A DNA stretch of 34,426 nt, from the NCBI GenBank assembly GCA_002784125.1, contig PFKD01000099.1, positions 3,364-37,789 on the forward strand, read 5' to 3'. Below are positions 18,277-27,937 of the stretch, in pieces. The notes under the pieces are model-generated. The model searched no databases, had not been told where the DNA came from, and saw nothing but the letters and a program-made list of their open reading frames with translations. The position numbers and the translations under genes were made by a program. Position 1 is the first letter of the stretch; each line of letters opens with the position of its first letter. The DNA comes from Flexibacter sp. CG_4_10_14_3_um_filter_32_15 (GTDB lineage: Bacteria > Bacteroidota > Bacteroidia > Cytophagales > Bernardetiaceae).

Positions 18277-20478
18277 ATGGATATGATAAATAGAGAAAAC
18301 AAGTACAAAACCTATTTAAGACTATTTTTAATGGTTTTGCTTATCTCTATTCCTGTTTTTTTGGTAAAAGCTCAAAATAATGATTCCAAACCACTTGAGA
18401 AAATTTGGGTTTCTCCACAACAAGAAAAAATAATTATTTCTAGCTCTTCTCAAATTGCAGAAGACAAAACAGAGTTTTTGTCGATACAAGAAGCTATCAA
18501 AACATTAGATTTCGAAAATTCTACGGAAGCAAAACCTAATTTTGGTTATACTTCTTCTTCGTATTGGTGTAGGTTTAAAATCGAAAACACAGCTAGTGTC
18601 AATCAAATTCGTTGGTTAGAAATTCAGTATCCTGCCTTAGATTCGGTTTGGTTGTATGAAGTGGATAGCGCACAAAATATTATACAAGTACGCTTGTTGG
18701 GAGATAAAATGCCCTATAATAAGCGAGAAATAAAAGATGCAGACTTCCTTTTTGTAGTAGATCTTGGAGCTAGAAAGACAAAAACCTATTATATGCGCTT
18801 CCGAACACAAGGTACAATGACTTTTCCTTTGGTTCTTTGGCAACCCCAAGCCTTTAGCGAACAGACAGCCAATGATAGATTTGGTTTTGGTATTTATTAT
18901 GGAATAATTGTCGTGATGATTTTCTATAATTTATTTATATTTTTCTCTTTGAAGGATAGAGCCTATTTATATTATGTCCTTACCATTGCCTCGATTGCGC
19001 TTTTTCAACTTGCCTTTAATGGATTAGGATTTCAATATTTATGGGGGAATTTTTATCCTTTTAATGATATTGCTGTTCCTTTTTCTATTACTTTTTTTTC
19101 ATTTATATCTCTTCTTTTTGCTCGGCAGTTTTTGCATTTAGAAGAATCCCTTCCCAAAATAGATAAAATGGTGCTGTTTTTTGTAGCACTAATCATTATG
19201 GAACTTTTCTTAACTTTTATTCTTCCTTATAAAGTTATGATAAAAGTAAGTTCTATCACTGGAATAGTTGCTACCACCTTGCTTTTTTATATGGGTGTGA
19301 TGAGTTATCGAAAAGGCTACAAATCAGCTCTTTATTTCTTGATAGCTTGGTCATTGTTTTGGATGGGTATTTTGTGTAGTATTTTTAAAGGTTTTGGGCT
19401 TTTGTCCACCAATTTTATTACGACGTATGCCATACAAATCGGCTCTGCTTTAGAAGTTATTTTATTATCTCTAGGACTTGCAGACCGTATAAATGTATTG
19501 AAAAGCCAACTCGCCAAAAAAACGATTGCAGAAAAAAATCAGAAAATAGAAAATGAAATAAAACAACGTTATTTAATTGAATCTCAAAATCAAAAACTAG
19601 AACAACTGGTAGCAGAACGAACAGCCGATTTGGAGCAAAAAACAATAGAATTACAAAGTCAGAATCAGAAAGTAACAGATAGCTTAAAGTATGCAAAGCG
19701 TATTCAAGAAGCTATTTTGCCTCCTAAACAAGAATTAGATGCGATTTTGGGAGAGCATTTTGTGTTTTTTAAGCCAAAAGATATTGTTTCTGGAGATTTT
19801 TATTGGATTTCGGAGCATAAAGAAGAACAAAAGACCGTTATTGCAGCCGTAGATTGCACAGGACACGGAGTTCCAGGGGCGTTTATGTCTATTATTGGAA
19901 ACAACTTGCTCAATCAAATCATTAATGAGAAACAATTATTTTATCCTTCTGAGATTTTGGAAGAATTGCATAAAGGCGTTCGTACTATCTTAAAACAAGA
20001 TTATGAGTCAAGCTCAAATATTCTAAGTACCTCTAGGGACGGAATGGATATTGCGCTGTGTGTCATAAATAGAAAGGAAAATACCTTAGAATTTGCAGGT
20101 GCAAACCGTCCTTTATGGATTGTAAAGAATGGAGGTTTTGAAGAAATAAAAGGAGATAGAAAAGCCATTGGAGGCTGGCAAAACAAAGGAGAAAAACGAG
20201 AGTTTACGACCCATTCTATTGACTTGAATGGAGAAATGAATGTGTATCTATCTTCCGATGGCTATGTCGATCAATTTGGAGGTGATGGACAAATAAGTAA
20301 AAAGTTTATGTCCAAAAATTTCAAAAAGCTATTAGTAGATATGAATACTAAAGATAAAACAGCTCATAACTTAGAAAATCAACGCTCTACTTTAGAAGAA
20401 GTCATGGAAAAATGGAAAGGCAACGAACCTCAAATAGATGATGTTTTGGTAGTGGGATTTGCTGTGAGTAAGGAATGA
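18277..20478 (+). CDS. 7TMR-DISM / SpoIIE (PP2C-type) serine phosphatase
   Basis: Preferred start 18277 (MDMINRENKYKTYLRLFLMVLLISIPVFLVKAQ). DISM extracellular domain, about 7 TM helices, a coiled coil, then SpoIIE motifs (FKPKDIVSGDFYWISE, AAVDCTGHGVPGAFMSIIGNNLLNQI, SSDGYVDQFGG). Confidence 0.85.
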   Translation: MDMINRENKYKTYLRLFLMVLLISIPVFLVKAQNNDSKPLEKIWVSPQQEKIIISSSSQIAEDKTEFLSIQEAIKTLDFENSTEAKPNFGYTSSSYWCRFKIENTASVNQIRWLEIQYPALDSVWLYEVDSAQNIIQVRLLGDKMPYNKREIKDADFLFVVDLGARKTKTYYMRFRTQGTMTFPLVLWQPQAFSEQTANDRFGFGIYYGIIVVMIFYNLFIFFSLKDRAYLYYVLTIASIALFQLAFNGLGFQYLWGNFYPFNDIAVPFSITFFSFISLLFARQFLHLEESLPKIDKMVLFFVALIIMELFLTFILPYKVMIKVSSITGIVATTLLFYMGVMSYRKGYKSALYFLIAWSLFWMGILCSIFKGFGLLSTNFITTYAIQIGSALEVILLSLGLADRINVLKSQLAKKTIAEKNQKIENEIKQRYLIESQNQKLEQLVAERTADLEQKTIELQSQNQKVTDSLKYAKRIQEAILPPKQELDAILGEHFVFFKPKDIVSGDFYWISEHKEEQKTVIAAVDCTGHGVPGAFMSIIGNNLLNQIINEKQLFYPSEILEELHKGVRTILKQDYESSSNILSTSRDGMDIALCVINRKENTLEFAGANRPLWIVKNGGFEEIKGDRKAIGGWQNKGEKREFTTHSIDLNGEMNVYLSSDGYVDQFGGDGQISKKFMSKNFKKLLVDMNTKDKTAHNLENQRSTLEEVMEKWKGNEPQIDDVLVVGFAVSKE

Positions 20479-20563
20479 TGACAAACATGATGTAATTCAG
20501 TTTTGATTAAATCAACGATAAAGCTCATTTTATTTATTTTATCATATTGAAATCATACTCCAC

Positions 20564-20603
20564 AAAAAAACCTTCATTCTAAAATTAGAATGAAGGTTTT
20601 TTT
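20564..20603. terminator. Bidirectional rho-independent terminator
   Basis: aaaaaaaccttcattcta-aaat-tagaatgaaggtttttttt is a perfect stem with A and T tracts between convergent genes. Confidence 0.85.
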
Positions 20604-20628
20604 TATGTTTTGGTCTTTATAGATAGAC

Positions 20629-20784
20629 CTACGCTTTTTTGTTTTTCTCAAATTCTGCTTTGATTGCCTCAACATCTACATTAAGCATTGGAGGTACAAA
20701 GTTATTGTTTTTGAGCATCTTGTCACGAGCAACAGATGCACGACGACGACGCTTCAATTTGCGTTCTAATCTAGTAACTGACAT
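20629..20784 (-). CDS. Very basic 51-aa protein (possible ribosome/RNA-associated)
   Basis: Not in the ORF track. Reverse strand reads MSVTRLERKLKRRRRASVARDKMLKNNNFVPPMLNVDVEAIKAEFEKNKKA*. Five of its seven Arg codons are CGT, and it sits between a terminator and a TAnnTTTG box. Confidence 0.7.
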   Translation of the reverse strand: MSVTRLERKLKRRRRASVARDKMLKNNNFVPPMLNVDVEAIKAEFEKNKKA

Positions 20785-20820
20785 AATTCTAAGGTTTAGT
20801 GTTTTCGAAAACTAAGGGTG

Positions 20821-20828
20821 CAAAGATA
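20821..20828 (-). promoter_or_regulatory. Bacteroidota -7 box (TATCTTTG) for the 51-aa gene
   Basis: Plus-strand caaagata is TATCTTTG on the minus strand, matching the TAnnTTTG consensus about 37 nt upstream of the ATG. Confidence 0.5.
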
Positions 20829-21359
20829 ATCAAAATTTTTATCAAAAAAAGCTAAAATAGAATATTTTTTCTGTTTTTTCTCAAAAAATGTGCTTTTTTC
20901 TTTTTTTTTGAAATTTGTTATGAATAGTAGCGAAATAAATTTTGTTTTTAATGACAAAAGAAATATTTTTGAGTTGTAATTATAATTCGAACGTCATTTC
21001 ATACCCCTATACTTCGCATATATCAAGTAATTAGCAAACAGATAGGAAAGGTTGAAATCTATTTTTCTAGTTTTAGAAAATTTTGATTTTTATAAAACAA
21101 TTTTTATCTCCATTAGTAAATTGCTTTAAGTAAGAAGGAAATTCTGAAATACACGAAAATATATGTATTTGATAAAATCAACTGTTTGTCTAAAAAATTC
21201 CTCCTTTAGCAAAAATAATTAAACAAAAAAGACTTTAAATTTATTTAGAATCATTTTAAATTAGATAGTAAGATTTTTTGAAAAAATACAATAGTCTGTA
21301 AATCAATAAGTTGGGGTTTTTCGTCAAAAAATAAAATTCAATAGAATTTCAAATAAACA

Positions 21360-21390
21360 TTGATAAAAACCAATACGCATACTAATTTTG
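21360..21390 (+). promoter_or_regulatory. Candidate actA-F promoter
   Basis: TTG (21360-21362), 20-nt spacer, TAATTTTG (21383-21390), matching the Bacteroidota TTG/TAnnTTTG pattern. Confidence 0.45.
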
Positions 21391-21438
21391 TAAACGAAAA
21401 CAGCACAGCTTCATAGTAGCTAAAATATTAGTTCAAAT

Positions 21439-21458
21439 TTCAATGAAATTTCATTGAA
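21439..21458. promoter_or_regulatory. Perfect 20-bp palindrome upstream of actA
   Basis: TTCAATGAAATTTCATTGAA is its own reverse complement and lies 65 bp before the actA ATG. Confidence 0.55.
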
Positions 21459-21523
21459 GTAAAGCTATCCAATAATTTAACTTCATATTATTTTGTGCTT
21501 GCCACCTATATTATTTAAAAAAT

Positions 21524-22897
21524 ATGTTATTCAAACAACTACTAATACAAAAATCATATTCTGATAGGATTCGTTCTCACAAACGTAACCTCAAAAGAAA
21601 TGTCACAGGAAGTGCTTTTTGTTTTGCTTTGATGCTTTTGGTCTTCTCTACCATAACAGTACTCTCTACACAGAGTGTTTATGCACAGCAAGACACAACA
21701 GCTCAAACAACTACGGATGAAACGGCTGCAACAACAGATGGTGCAGATGCTGCTGCTGGAGCAAGTCCTGAAGTAATTGCACAAGGAAAAGAACTCTTCG
21801 ATGGAAACTGTGCTCAGTGTCACGCTGTTCATAAAAAAGTGGTAGGTCCTGCATTGAACGGTGCAGAAGGGCGTTGGGGAAGTCGTGCTGCTACCATCAA
21901 CTTTATTAAGTACCCTGAAAGAACTATCAATTCTGGAAACGCTTATGCGAAGAAACTCTATGACGAGTATCAGCAGTATATGCCTAATCACGACTTCTTC
22001 AAAGACGAACAAGTTGCTGCTATTTTAGATTATATCAGTACTGTTCCTGTTCCTACGGCTGCTGTTGCTGCTACTGGTGGAGATACTGGTGGAGGTGGTC
22101 AAGAGGGGGGAACTGCCAACTCTGGTCTTTTATTAGGAATTGTAATCGCCCTTATTGCTATCTTATTGGTAGTTGCTTTAGTATTAGTTGTTCTTACTTC
22201 GGTGCTTTCTAATTATCTGAAGCGTGAAAAACTAGAGGAAGACGAAAATACAGTAGTTACTCAATCTATATTTGATTTCAAAGCCTTCTTTACAAGTCCA
22301 GGTTTTATCGGTGTCGTACTATTCGTGCTGGTAGCTGTAGGAGCAAAAGAACTTTTTGCAGGACTTTGGACAATCGGTGTTCAGCAAGGATATGCTCCTA
22401 CTCAACCGATTAAATTCTCTCACAAACTACATGCAGGTTTATATGAAATTGATTGTAAATTCTGTCATTCAGGAGTAGAAAAAGGCAAGTCTGCCGTTAT
22501 TCCTTCTGCAAATGTTTGTATGAACTGTCATGGCGAACTTCGTCGTGGTTCTCCAGAGATTCAAAAAATCTATAACGCTATTGAAAAAAATGAGCCTATT
22601 CAGTGGGTTCGTGTACATAACTTGCCAGACCTTTCTTATTTCAATCACTCTCAACACGTAAAAGTGGGGGGGATTGAATGTCAGACTTGTCATGGTGAAA
22701 TTCAAGAAATGGAAGTAGTGCAACAAGTTTCGCTACTTACTATGGGGTGGTGTATCAACTGCCACCGTCAGTGGGACGTAAATGCAAAAGGAAATGATTA
22801 TTATGATAATCTTATCAAATTGCATGAATCTACTTCTAAAGAACCACTCAAAGTTGAAGATATTGGTGGGCTGGAATGTTCTAAATGTCACTATTAA
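21524..22897 (+). CDS. actA: ACIII subunit ActA, multiheme cytochrome c
   Basis: Six CXXCH motifs (CAQCH, CKFCH, CMNCH, CQTCH, CINCH, CSKCH) plus TM segments. First gene of the act cluster. Confidence 0.92.
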   Translation: MLFKQLLIQKSYSDRIRSHKRNLKRNVTGSAFCFALMLLVFSTITVLSTQSVYAQQDTTAQTTTDETAATTDGADAAAGASPEVIAQGKELFDGNCAQCHAVHKKVVGPALNGAEGRWGSRAATINFIKYPERTINSGNAYAKKLYDEYQQYMPNHDFFKDEQVAAILDYISTVPVPTAAVAATGGDTGGGGQEGGTANSGLLLGIVIALIAILLVVALVLVVLTSVLSNYLKREKLEEDENTVVTQSIFDFKAFFTSPGFIGVVLFVLVAVGAKELFAGLWTIGVQQGYAPTQPIKFSHKLHAGLYEIDCKFCHSGVEKGKSAVIPSANVCMNCHGELRRGSPEIQKIYNAIEKNEPIQWVRVHNLPDLSYFNHSQHVKVGGIECQTCHGEIQEMEVVQQVSLLTMGWCINCHRQWDVNAKGNDYYDNLIKLHESTSKEPLKVEDIGGLECSKCHY

Positions 22898-22927
22898 TCT
22901 ATCGCCCAACTACTTAAACCTACAAAA

Positions 22928-25900
22928 ATGAAATTAAGTGAACGCATATATTGGAAGGGCATCGAACAACTAAAGAACGACCCTGAATTTATCAAAAACG
23001 CTGAAAAAGAATTCCCACAAGATCTTAAAATAAAAGATGCTTATGGTGATAATACACAAGAAGATGACAATGATGTTACTAAAAGCTCTCGTCGTGATTT
23101 CTTAAAAGTGATGGGATTTAGTGTAGCAGCAGTTTCTTTGACTGCCTGTGAAGCTCCTGTCAAACATGCAATTCCATACCTTACTGCACCAGAGGAGGTA
23201 ATTCCTACTATTCCAAATTACTATGCTTCTACATTTATAGAAGGGGGTGAGGCAAGTCCAGTAGTTATCAAAACTCGTGAAGGTCGTCCTATCTTTGCAG
23301 ACGGAAACGCATTTTCACCTCTTTCTAAAGGAAAAGTAAATGCTCGTATTAGTGCATCTATTTTAGGATTGTATGACAACGAGAAAGTAAAACATCCATT
23401 AAAAGGAAAAGAAAAAGCAGATTGGAAAACGATTGATACTGAAATTTCTTCAACAATTTCTTCTCTAGGTTCTGATCTTCGTTTGGTTAGTCAGACTGTT
23501 GTAAGTCCGACTACACAAAAACTTATAAATGAATTTTGTGCTAAAACTGGAGCAAAACATGTGTCTTATGACCCTGTTTCTGTTTCGGGTATGCTGGAAG
23601 CTAACTACCGTAGTTTCGGTAAAAAAGTAGTTCCAAGTTATAATTTTGATAAAGCAGAGCTTATTGTTTCTATCAATGCAGACTTTTTAGGCTTTTGGCT
23701 TTCTCAAGTAGAGCATTCAGTACAATATGCAAAAACTCGTAAAATTTCTGAGAAGAAAACAACGATGTCTCGTCATTATCAAATTGAATCAGTTTATACA
23801 AACACAGGTGCATCGGCAGATTATCGTTTGCCAATTTCTCCATCACAAGAAGGTGCTATTGTAGCAGCTCTTTATAAAGCTCTTGGTGGAGATGCTGGAG
23901 GAGCTTTCAAATTTGAAAATGCAGTTTTAGATAAAAACTATCAACAACTTCTCAAAGACCTTAAAGTTGCTAACGGAAAAGCCCTTGTAGTTTCTGGTTC
24001 AAATGACCCAGACGTTCAGCAAATCGTAAATGCAATCAATCAAAAATTAGGAAGTTACGGTGCTACGATTGATATGCAAAATCCTTCTTATCAGCGCAAA
24101 GGCGATGATAAGCAAATGACAGATTTTATAAAAGATTTACAAGGTGGAAATAAAGGTGTAATTTTCTATAATTGTAATCCTGTTTATGACCACCCAAGAG
24201 GAGGCGATATTGCAGCAGCTCTTCCCAAAGCTAAATTGTCAGTTTCTACATCAGATAGAATTGATTCAACTGCAAATTATTGTACATATCTTACTCCAGA
24301 CCGTCATTATTTAGAATCTTGGAATGATGCTGAACCAAAAGCTGGGCATTTAAGTCTTGTTCAGCCTACTATCAATCCAATTTTTGATACTCGTCAGTTT
24401 CAAGATAGCCTTATTGCTTGGGCAGGGATGGAAGGAGATTATTATACATATCTTCGTTCTACTTGGCAAAAATCATATTATACTTCTAGCTCACAAGGTT
24501 TTGAAAACTTTTGGAAAAAAGTATTACATGATGGCGTGCATATGCTAAAAGGTCGTGCTGCTAGTTCATCTCTTATGGCTACAGTTGTTTCTGATAGCAC
24601 TTCAACAGTTGTTTCAGAAGAAACAGAAGAAGCGACTATGGAAGAAACCCTTGTTATGTCTGCTGATAATTCATACAAAGATGCTGATTGGTCTAGTATA
24701 GATGCTAATATTAAGAAAAACTATACAACTACTGTTCCTGTTCAAGGAGATGAGGTAGAATTAGTAGTTTATGCTGCTCCTGTAATGGGAACAGGCTCAA
24801 TGGCAAATAACCCATGGATTCAAGAAACACCAGACCCAATTACAAAATTGACTTGGGGACACGCTGTTCTTGTATCTATGCAAAAAGCTGCTGAACTAGG
24901 ATTCGAAACTATTGAGGTAAGAACTTCACAAGCAATAGTTGAGGTAGATGGTGCAAAGTATACTTTGCCTGTAATTATTCAGCCAGGTATGCCAGCTAAT
25001 ACGATTGCAATTTCTTTAGGTTATGGTCATAAAGAAGAAAATAACAATAACTTAGGAAAAGTTTCTCTCGAAGCAAAAGGAGAAAATGCTTATAAAATGC
25101 TTTCTATGCGTGATGGGTTTATCCAATATACACGTACAAAAGGTGTAACTATTAAAGCAGCCAGAGAAATAGAAAAAATTGCTCGTACTCAAACCCACCA
25201 AACTTACTTAGGTCGTGAAACGATTATTCAAGAAGCTATCTTGAAAGATTATCAAGATGTTGATAATTTAATCGCTAAAAAATACGATCCTAAAGTAACA
25301 ATGGATGGTAAGAAAGTAGAACCTACTGATATTTCAATTTGGGATATTGATAGTGATGGTTATGGCTCTGACCAAGATGAAATTTCTAAATTTGATAAAA
25401 AAGAAACTGCAAAACCTGGAACGGAAGATAATTGGTTAGTTCGTCAGCGTGAGCGTGATCAGTATGCAGCAGACACCTTTGAGTATAACCTTCACCATTG
25501 GGGAATGGTTATCGACTTGAATACCTGTACAGGTTGTTCGGCTTGTTTGGTAGCCTGTAGTATGGAAAACAACGTTCCTGTTGTTGGAAAAACAGAAGTG
25601 GAAAATCGTCGTGAAATGCACTGGATGCGTATCGACCGTTATTATACTGCTTCTACAAACGACGGAGGAGATTATGCAAATCTTAAAAAAGTTTCTGAAA
25701 ATCCTGAAGTTGTATTCCAACCAATGATGTGTCAGCATTGTAATAATGCACCTTGTGAAACGGTTTGTCCAGTTGCTGCAACTACACACAGTTCAGAAGG
25801 TCTTAACCAAATGACATACAACCGTTGTGTAGGTACAAAGTATTGTGCAAATAACTGTCCTTACAAAGTTCGTCGTTTCAACTGGTTCAAATACCACAAT

Positions 25901-26320
25901 AACTCAGAGTTTGATTACAACATGAACACTGATCTTGGTAAAATGGCATTGAATCCTGATGTTACAGTTCGTTCTCGTGGTGTAATGGAGAAATGTTCAC
26001 TTTGTGTACAACGTATCCAAGAAGGTAAATTAGCTGCAAAACGTGAAAGTCGTAAGGTACGTGATGGCGAAGTAGTTACTGCTTGTGCTAGTGCGTGTCC
26101 TACAAATGCAATCACTTTTGGAGATTTGAATAACATAGAAAGCGAAATTGTTAAGTTGTTAGAGCCTGAATTAGATAAACGTGCTTACAACGTTCTTCAC
26201 GAGATTAACACTCGTCCGAATGTTTGGTATTTGACTAAGGTTCGCAACCAAGAAGAGCAGTTTGTTCCTTCTGGCGCACCTCAAACTACTGAAACAACAA
26301 CAGAAGCTGCTCAGTCTTAA
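22928..26320 (+). CDS. actB: ACIII subunit ActB, molybdopterin-oxidoreductase-like plus Fe-S protein
   Basis: Tat-like SSRRDFLKVMGFSVAAVSLTAC. C-terminal ferredoxin-like clusters CTGCSACLVAC, CQHCNNAPCETVCP, CVGTKYCANNCP, CSLCVQRI. Confidence 0.95.
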   Translation: MKLSERIYWKGIEQLKNDPEFIKNAEKEFPQDLKIKDAYGDNTQEDDNDVTKSSRRDFLKVMGFSVAAVSLTACEAPVKHAIPYLTAPEEVIPTIPNYYASTFIEGGEASPVVIKTREGRPIFADGNAFSPLSKGKVNARISASILGLYDNEKVKHPLKGKEKADWKTIDTEISSTISSLGSDLRLVSQTVVSPTTQKLINEFCAKTGAKHVSYDPVSVSGMLEANYRSFGKKVVPSYNFDKAELIVSINADFLGFWLSQVEHSVQYAKTRKISEKKTTMSRHYQIESVYTNTGASADYRLPISPSQEGAIVAALYKALGGDAGGAFKFENAVLDKNYQQLLKDLKVANGKALVVSGSNDPDVQQIVNAINQKLGSYGATIDMQNPSYQRKGDDKQMTDFIKDLQGGNKGVIFYNCNPVYDHPRGGDIAAALPKAKLSVSTSDRIDSTANYCTYLTPDRHYLESWNDAEPKAGHLSLVQPTINPIFDTRQFQDSLIAWAGMEGDYYTYLRSTWQKSYYTSSSQGFENFWKKVLHDGVHMLKGRAASSSLMATVVSDSTSTVVSEETEEATMEETLVMSADNSYKDADWSSIDANIKKNYTTTVPVQGDEVELVVYAAPVMGTGSMANNPWIQETPDPITKLTWGHAVLVSMQKAAELGFETIEVRTSQAIVEVDGAKYTLPVIIQPGMPANTIAISLGYGHKEENNNNLGKVSLEAKGENAYKMLSMRDGFIQYTRTKGVTIKAAREIEKIARTQTHQTYLGRETIIQEAILKDYQDVDNLIAKKYDPKVTMDGKKVEPTDISIWDIDSDGYGSDQDEISKFDKKETAKPGTEDNWLVRQRERDQYAADTFEYNLHHWGMVIDLNTCTGCSACLVACSMENNVPVVGKTEVENRREMHWMRIDRYYTASTNDGGDYANLKKVSENPEVVFQPMMCQHCNNAPCETVCPVAATTHSSEGLNQMTYNRCVGTKYCANNCPYKVRRFNWFKYHNNSEFDYNMNTDLGKMALNPDVTVRSRGVMEKCSLCVQRIQEGKLAAKRESRKVRDGEVVTACASACPTNAITFGDLNNIESEIVKLLEPELDKRAYNVLHEINTRPNVWYLTKVRNQEEQFVPSGAPQTTETTTEAAQS

Positions 26321-26467
26321 TCTTTTAAGAAAAGCAAAAACAATAAAAATAAGTGAGGTTTGTAGTTAACTATTGGTCTTATAAAGAGAAATAAGTAATT
26401 ACAAATCTTACTTTCAAAATATATAAAGAAAATAATTAGATAATCATCACAACATCATTACATCATC

Positions 26468-27871
26468 ATGCAAATAATATCAGATGTACGAGAACCCTTA
26501 GTAACAGGTGATAAGACTTATCACGACATTACACAGGATATTGCAGGAAGAGTAGAAGATAATCCAGCTCCGTTATGGTGGGCTGCTATGGCTTTTGCTA
26601 TAACATTACTTATTTCAGGAGGCTGGTTTTTGGGCGATATGCTCTGGAACGGAATTGGTCGTTGGGGTTTGAACAAAACCGTACAATGGGCTTGGGATAT
26701 TACCAACTTTGTTTGGTGGGTAGGTATTGGTCACGCAGGAACGCTTATTTCTGCCGTACTTTTACTTTTTCGTCAAAAATGGCGTACTGCCATTAACCGT
26801 GCAGCAGAGGCAATGACAATTTTTGCCGTTATTTGTGCAGCCGTTTGGCCTATTGTTCACATGGGGCGTCCTTGGTTAGGAGCTTATTGGGTATTACCTA
26901 TTCCAAATACGTTTGGCTCTCTTTGGGTAAACTTCAACTCTCCACTTCTTTGGGACGTTTTTGCCATCTCAACATATTTCTCTGTATCGCTTGTTTTCTG
27001 GTTTATGGGACTTGTGCCTGACTTTGCGACCATTCGTGACCGTGCTGTTACTAAATTTGGTCGTATTTTTTATGGTGCGCTTAGTCTTGGCTGGGTAGGT
27101 GGTGCAAAGGCATGGGTTCACTACGAGGCTCTGTCATTGATTTTGGCTGGTCTTTCTACACCTCTTGTACTTTCAGTACACACGATTGTAAGTATGGACT
27201 TTGCAACCTCAGTAATTCCAGGGTGGCACACGACGATTTTCCCTCCTTACTTTGTTGCAGGAGCGATTTTCTCAGGTTTTGCAATGGTACTTACACTTAT
27301 GATTATCACTCGTAAGGTTTACAAATTACAACACTATATTACCTTAGAGCATATCGAGCTGATGAACATTATCATTATGGTAACGGGCTCAATCGTAGGT
27401 ATTGCTTATATTACAGAATTATTTATGGCTTGGTATTCAGGTGTTCCTTATGAGCAATACTGTTTTATCAACCGTGCAACAGGAGATTATTGGTGGGCAT
27501 ATTGGTCAATGATGACTTGTAACGTAATTTCTCCACAAGTATTTTGGTTTAAGAAAGTTCGTACAAGTATCGTTCTTACATTTATCATGTCTATCATTGT
27601 AAATATCGGAATGTGGTTTGAGCGTTTTGTAATTATTGTTACTTCGCTTCACAACGATTACCTTCCTTCTTCTTGGACATACTTTGAACCAACGCTGTGG
27701 GATGTAATGTGTTATGTATTTACATTTGGATTATTCTTTACACTCTTCTTCCTATTTGCTAAGTTTTTCCCTGTGATAAACATGGCAGAAGTAAAAGCAG
27801 TATTGAAATCATCTAACCACCACGTTTACAAAAACAGAGATACCATTAAAGATCCTTTTGATGTTGTTTAA
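26468..27871 (+). CDS. actC: ACIII subunit ActC, NrfD-like quinol-binding membrane protein
   Basis: Polytopic NrfD-type sequence (FVWWVGIGHAGTLISAVLLLFRQKWRTAINRAAEAMTIFAV) in act gene order. Confidence 0.95.
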   Translation: MQIISDVREPLVTGDKTYHDITQDIAGRVEDNPAPLWWAAMAFAITLLISGGWFLGDMLWNGIGRWGLNKTVQWAWDITNFVWWVGIGHAGTLISAVLLLFRQKWRTAINRAAEAMTIFAVICAAVWPIVHMGRPWLGAYWVLPIPNTFGSLWVNFNSPLLWDVFAISTYFSVSLVFWFMGLVPDFATIRDRAVTKFGRIFYGALSLGWVGGAKAWVHYEALSLILAGLSTPLVLSVHTIVSMDFATSVIPGWHTTIFPPYFVAGAIFSGFAMVLTLMIITRKVYKLQHYITLEHIELMNIIIMVTGSIVGIAYITELFMAWYSGVPYEQYCFINRATGDYWWAYWSMMTCNVISPQVFWFKKVRTSIVLTFIMSIIVNIGMWFERFVIIVTSLHNDYLPSSWTYFEPTLWDVMCYVFTFGLFFTLFFLFAKFFPVINMAEVKAVLKSSNHHVYKNRDTIKDPFDVV

Positions 27872-27937
27872 TTTTCTAAAAATAAATTATTCAATTAAAT
27901 AACTCATGAAGAATCCGATATAAAATACATTAAAATT

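Noticed and set aside
21554-22012. 152-aa antisense ORF opposite actA
   Set aside because: Overlaps the clear ActA heme domain; low-complexity Ser/Cys translation.
26575-27315. Several plus-strand ORFs inside actC in other frames (26575-26796, 26833-27021, 27112-27315)
   Set aside because: Alternate-frame noise within a conserved NrfD-like gene.
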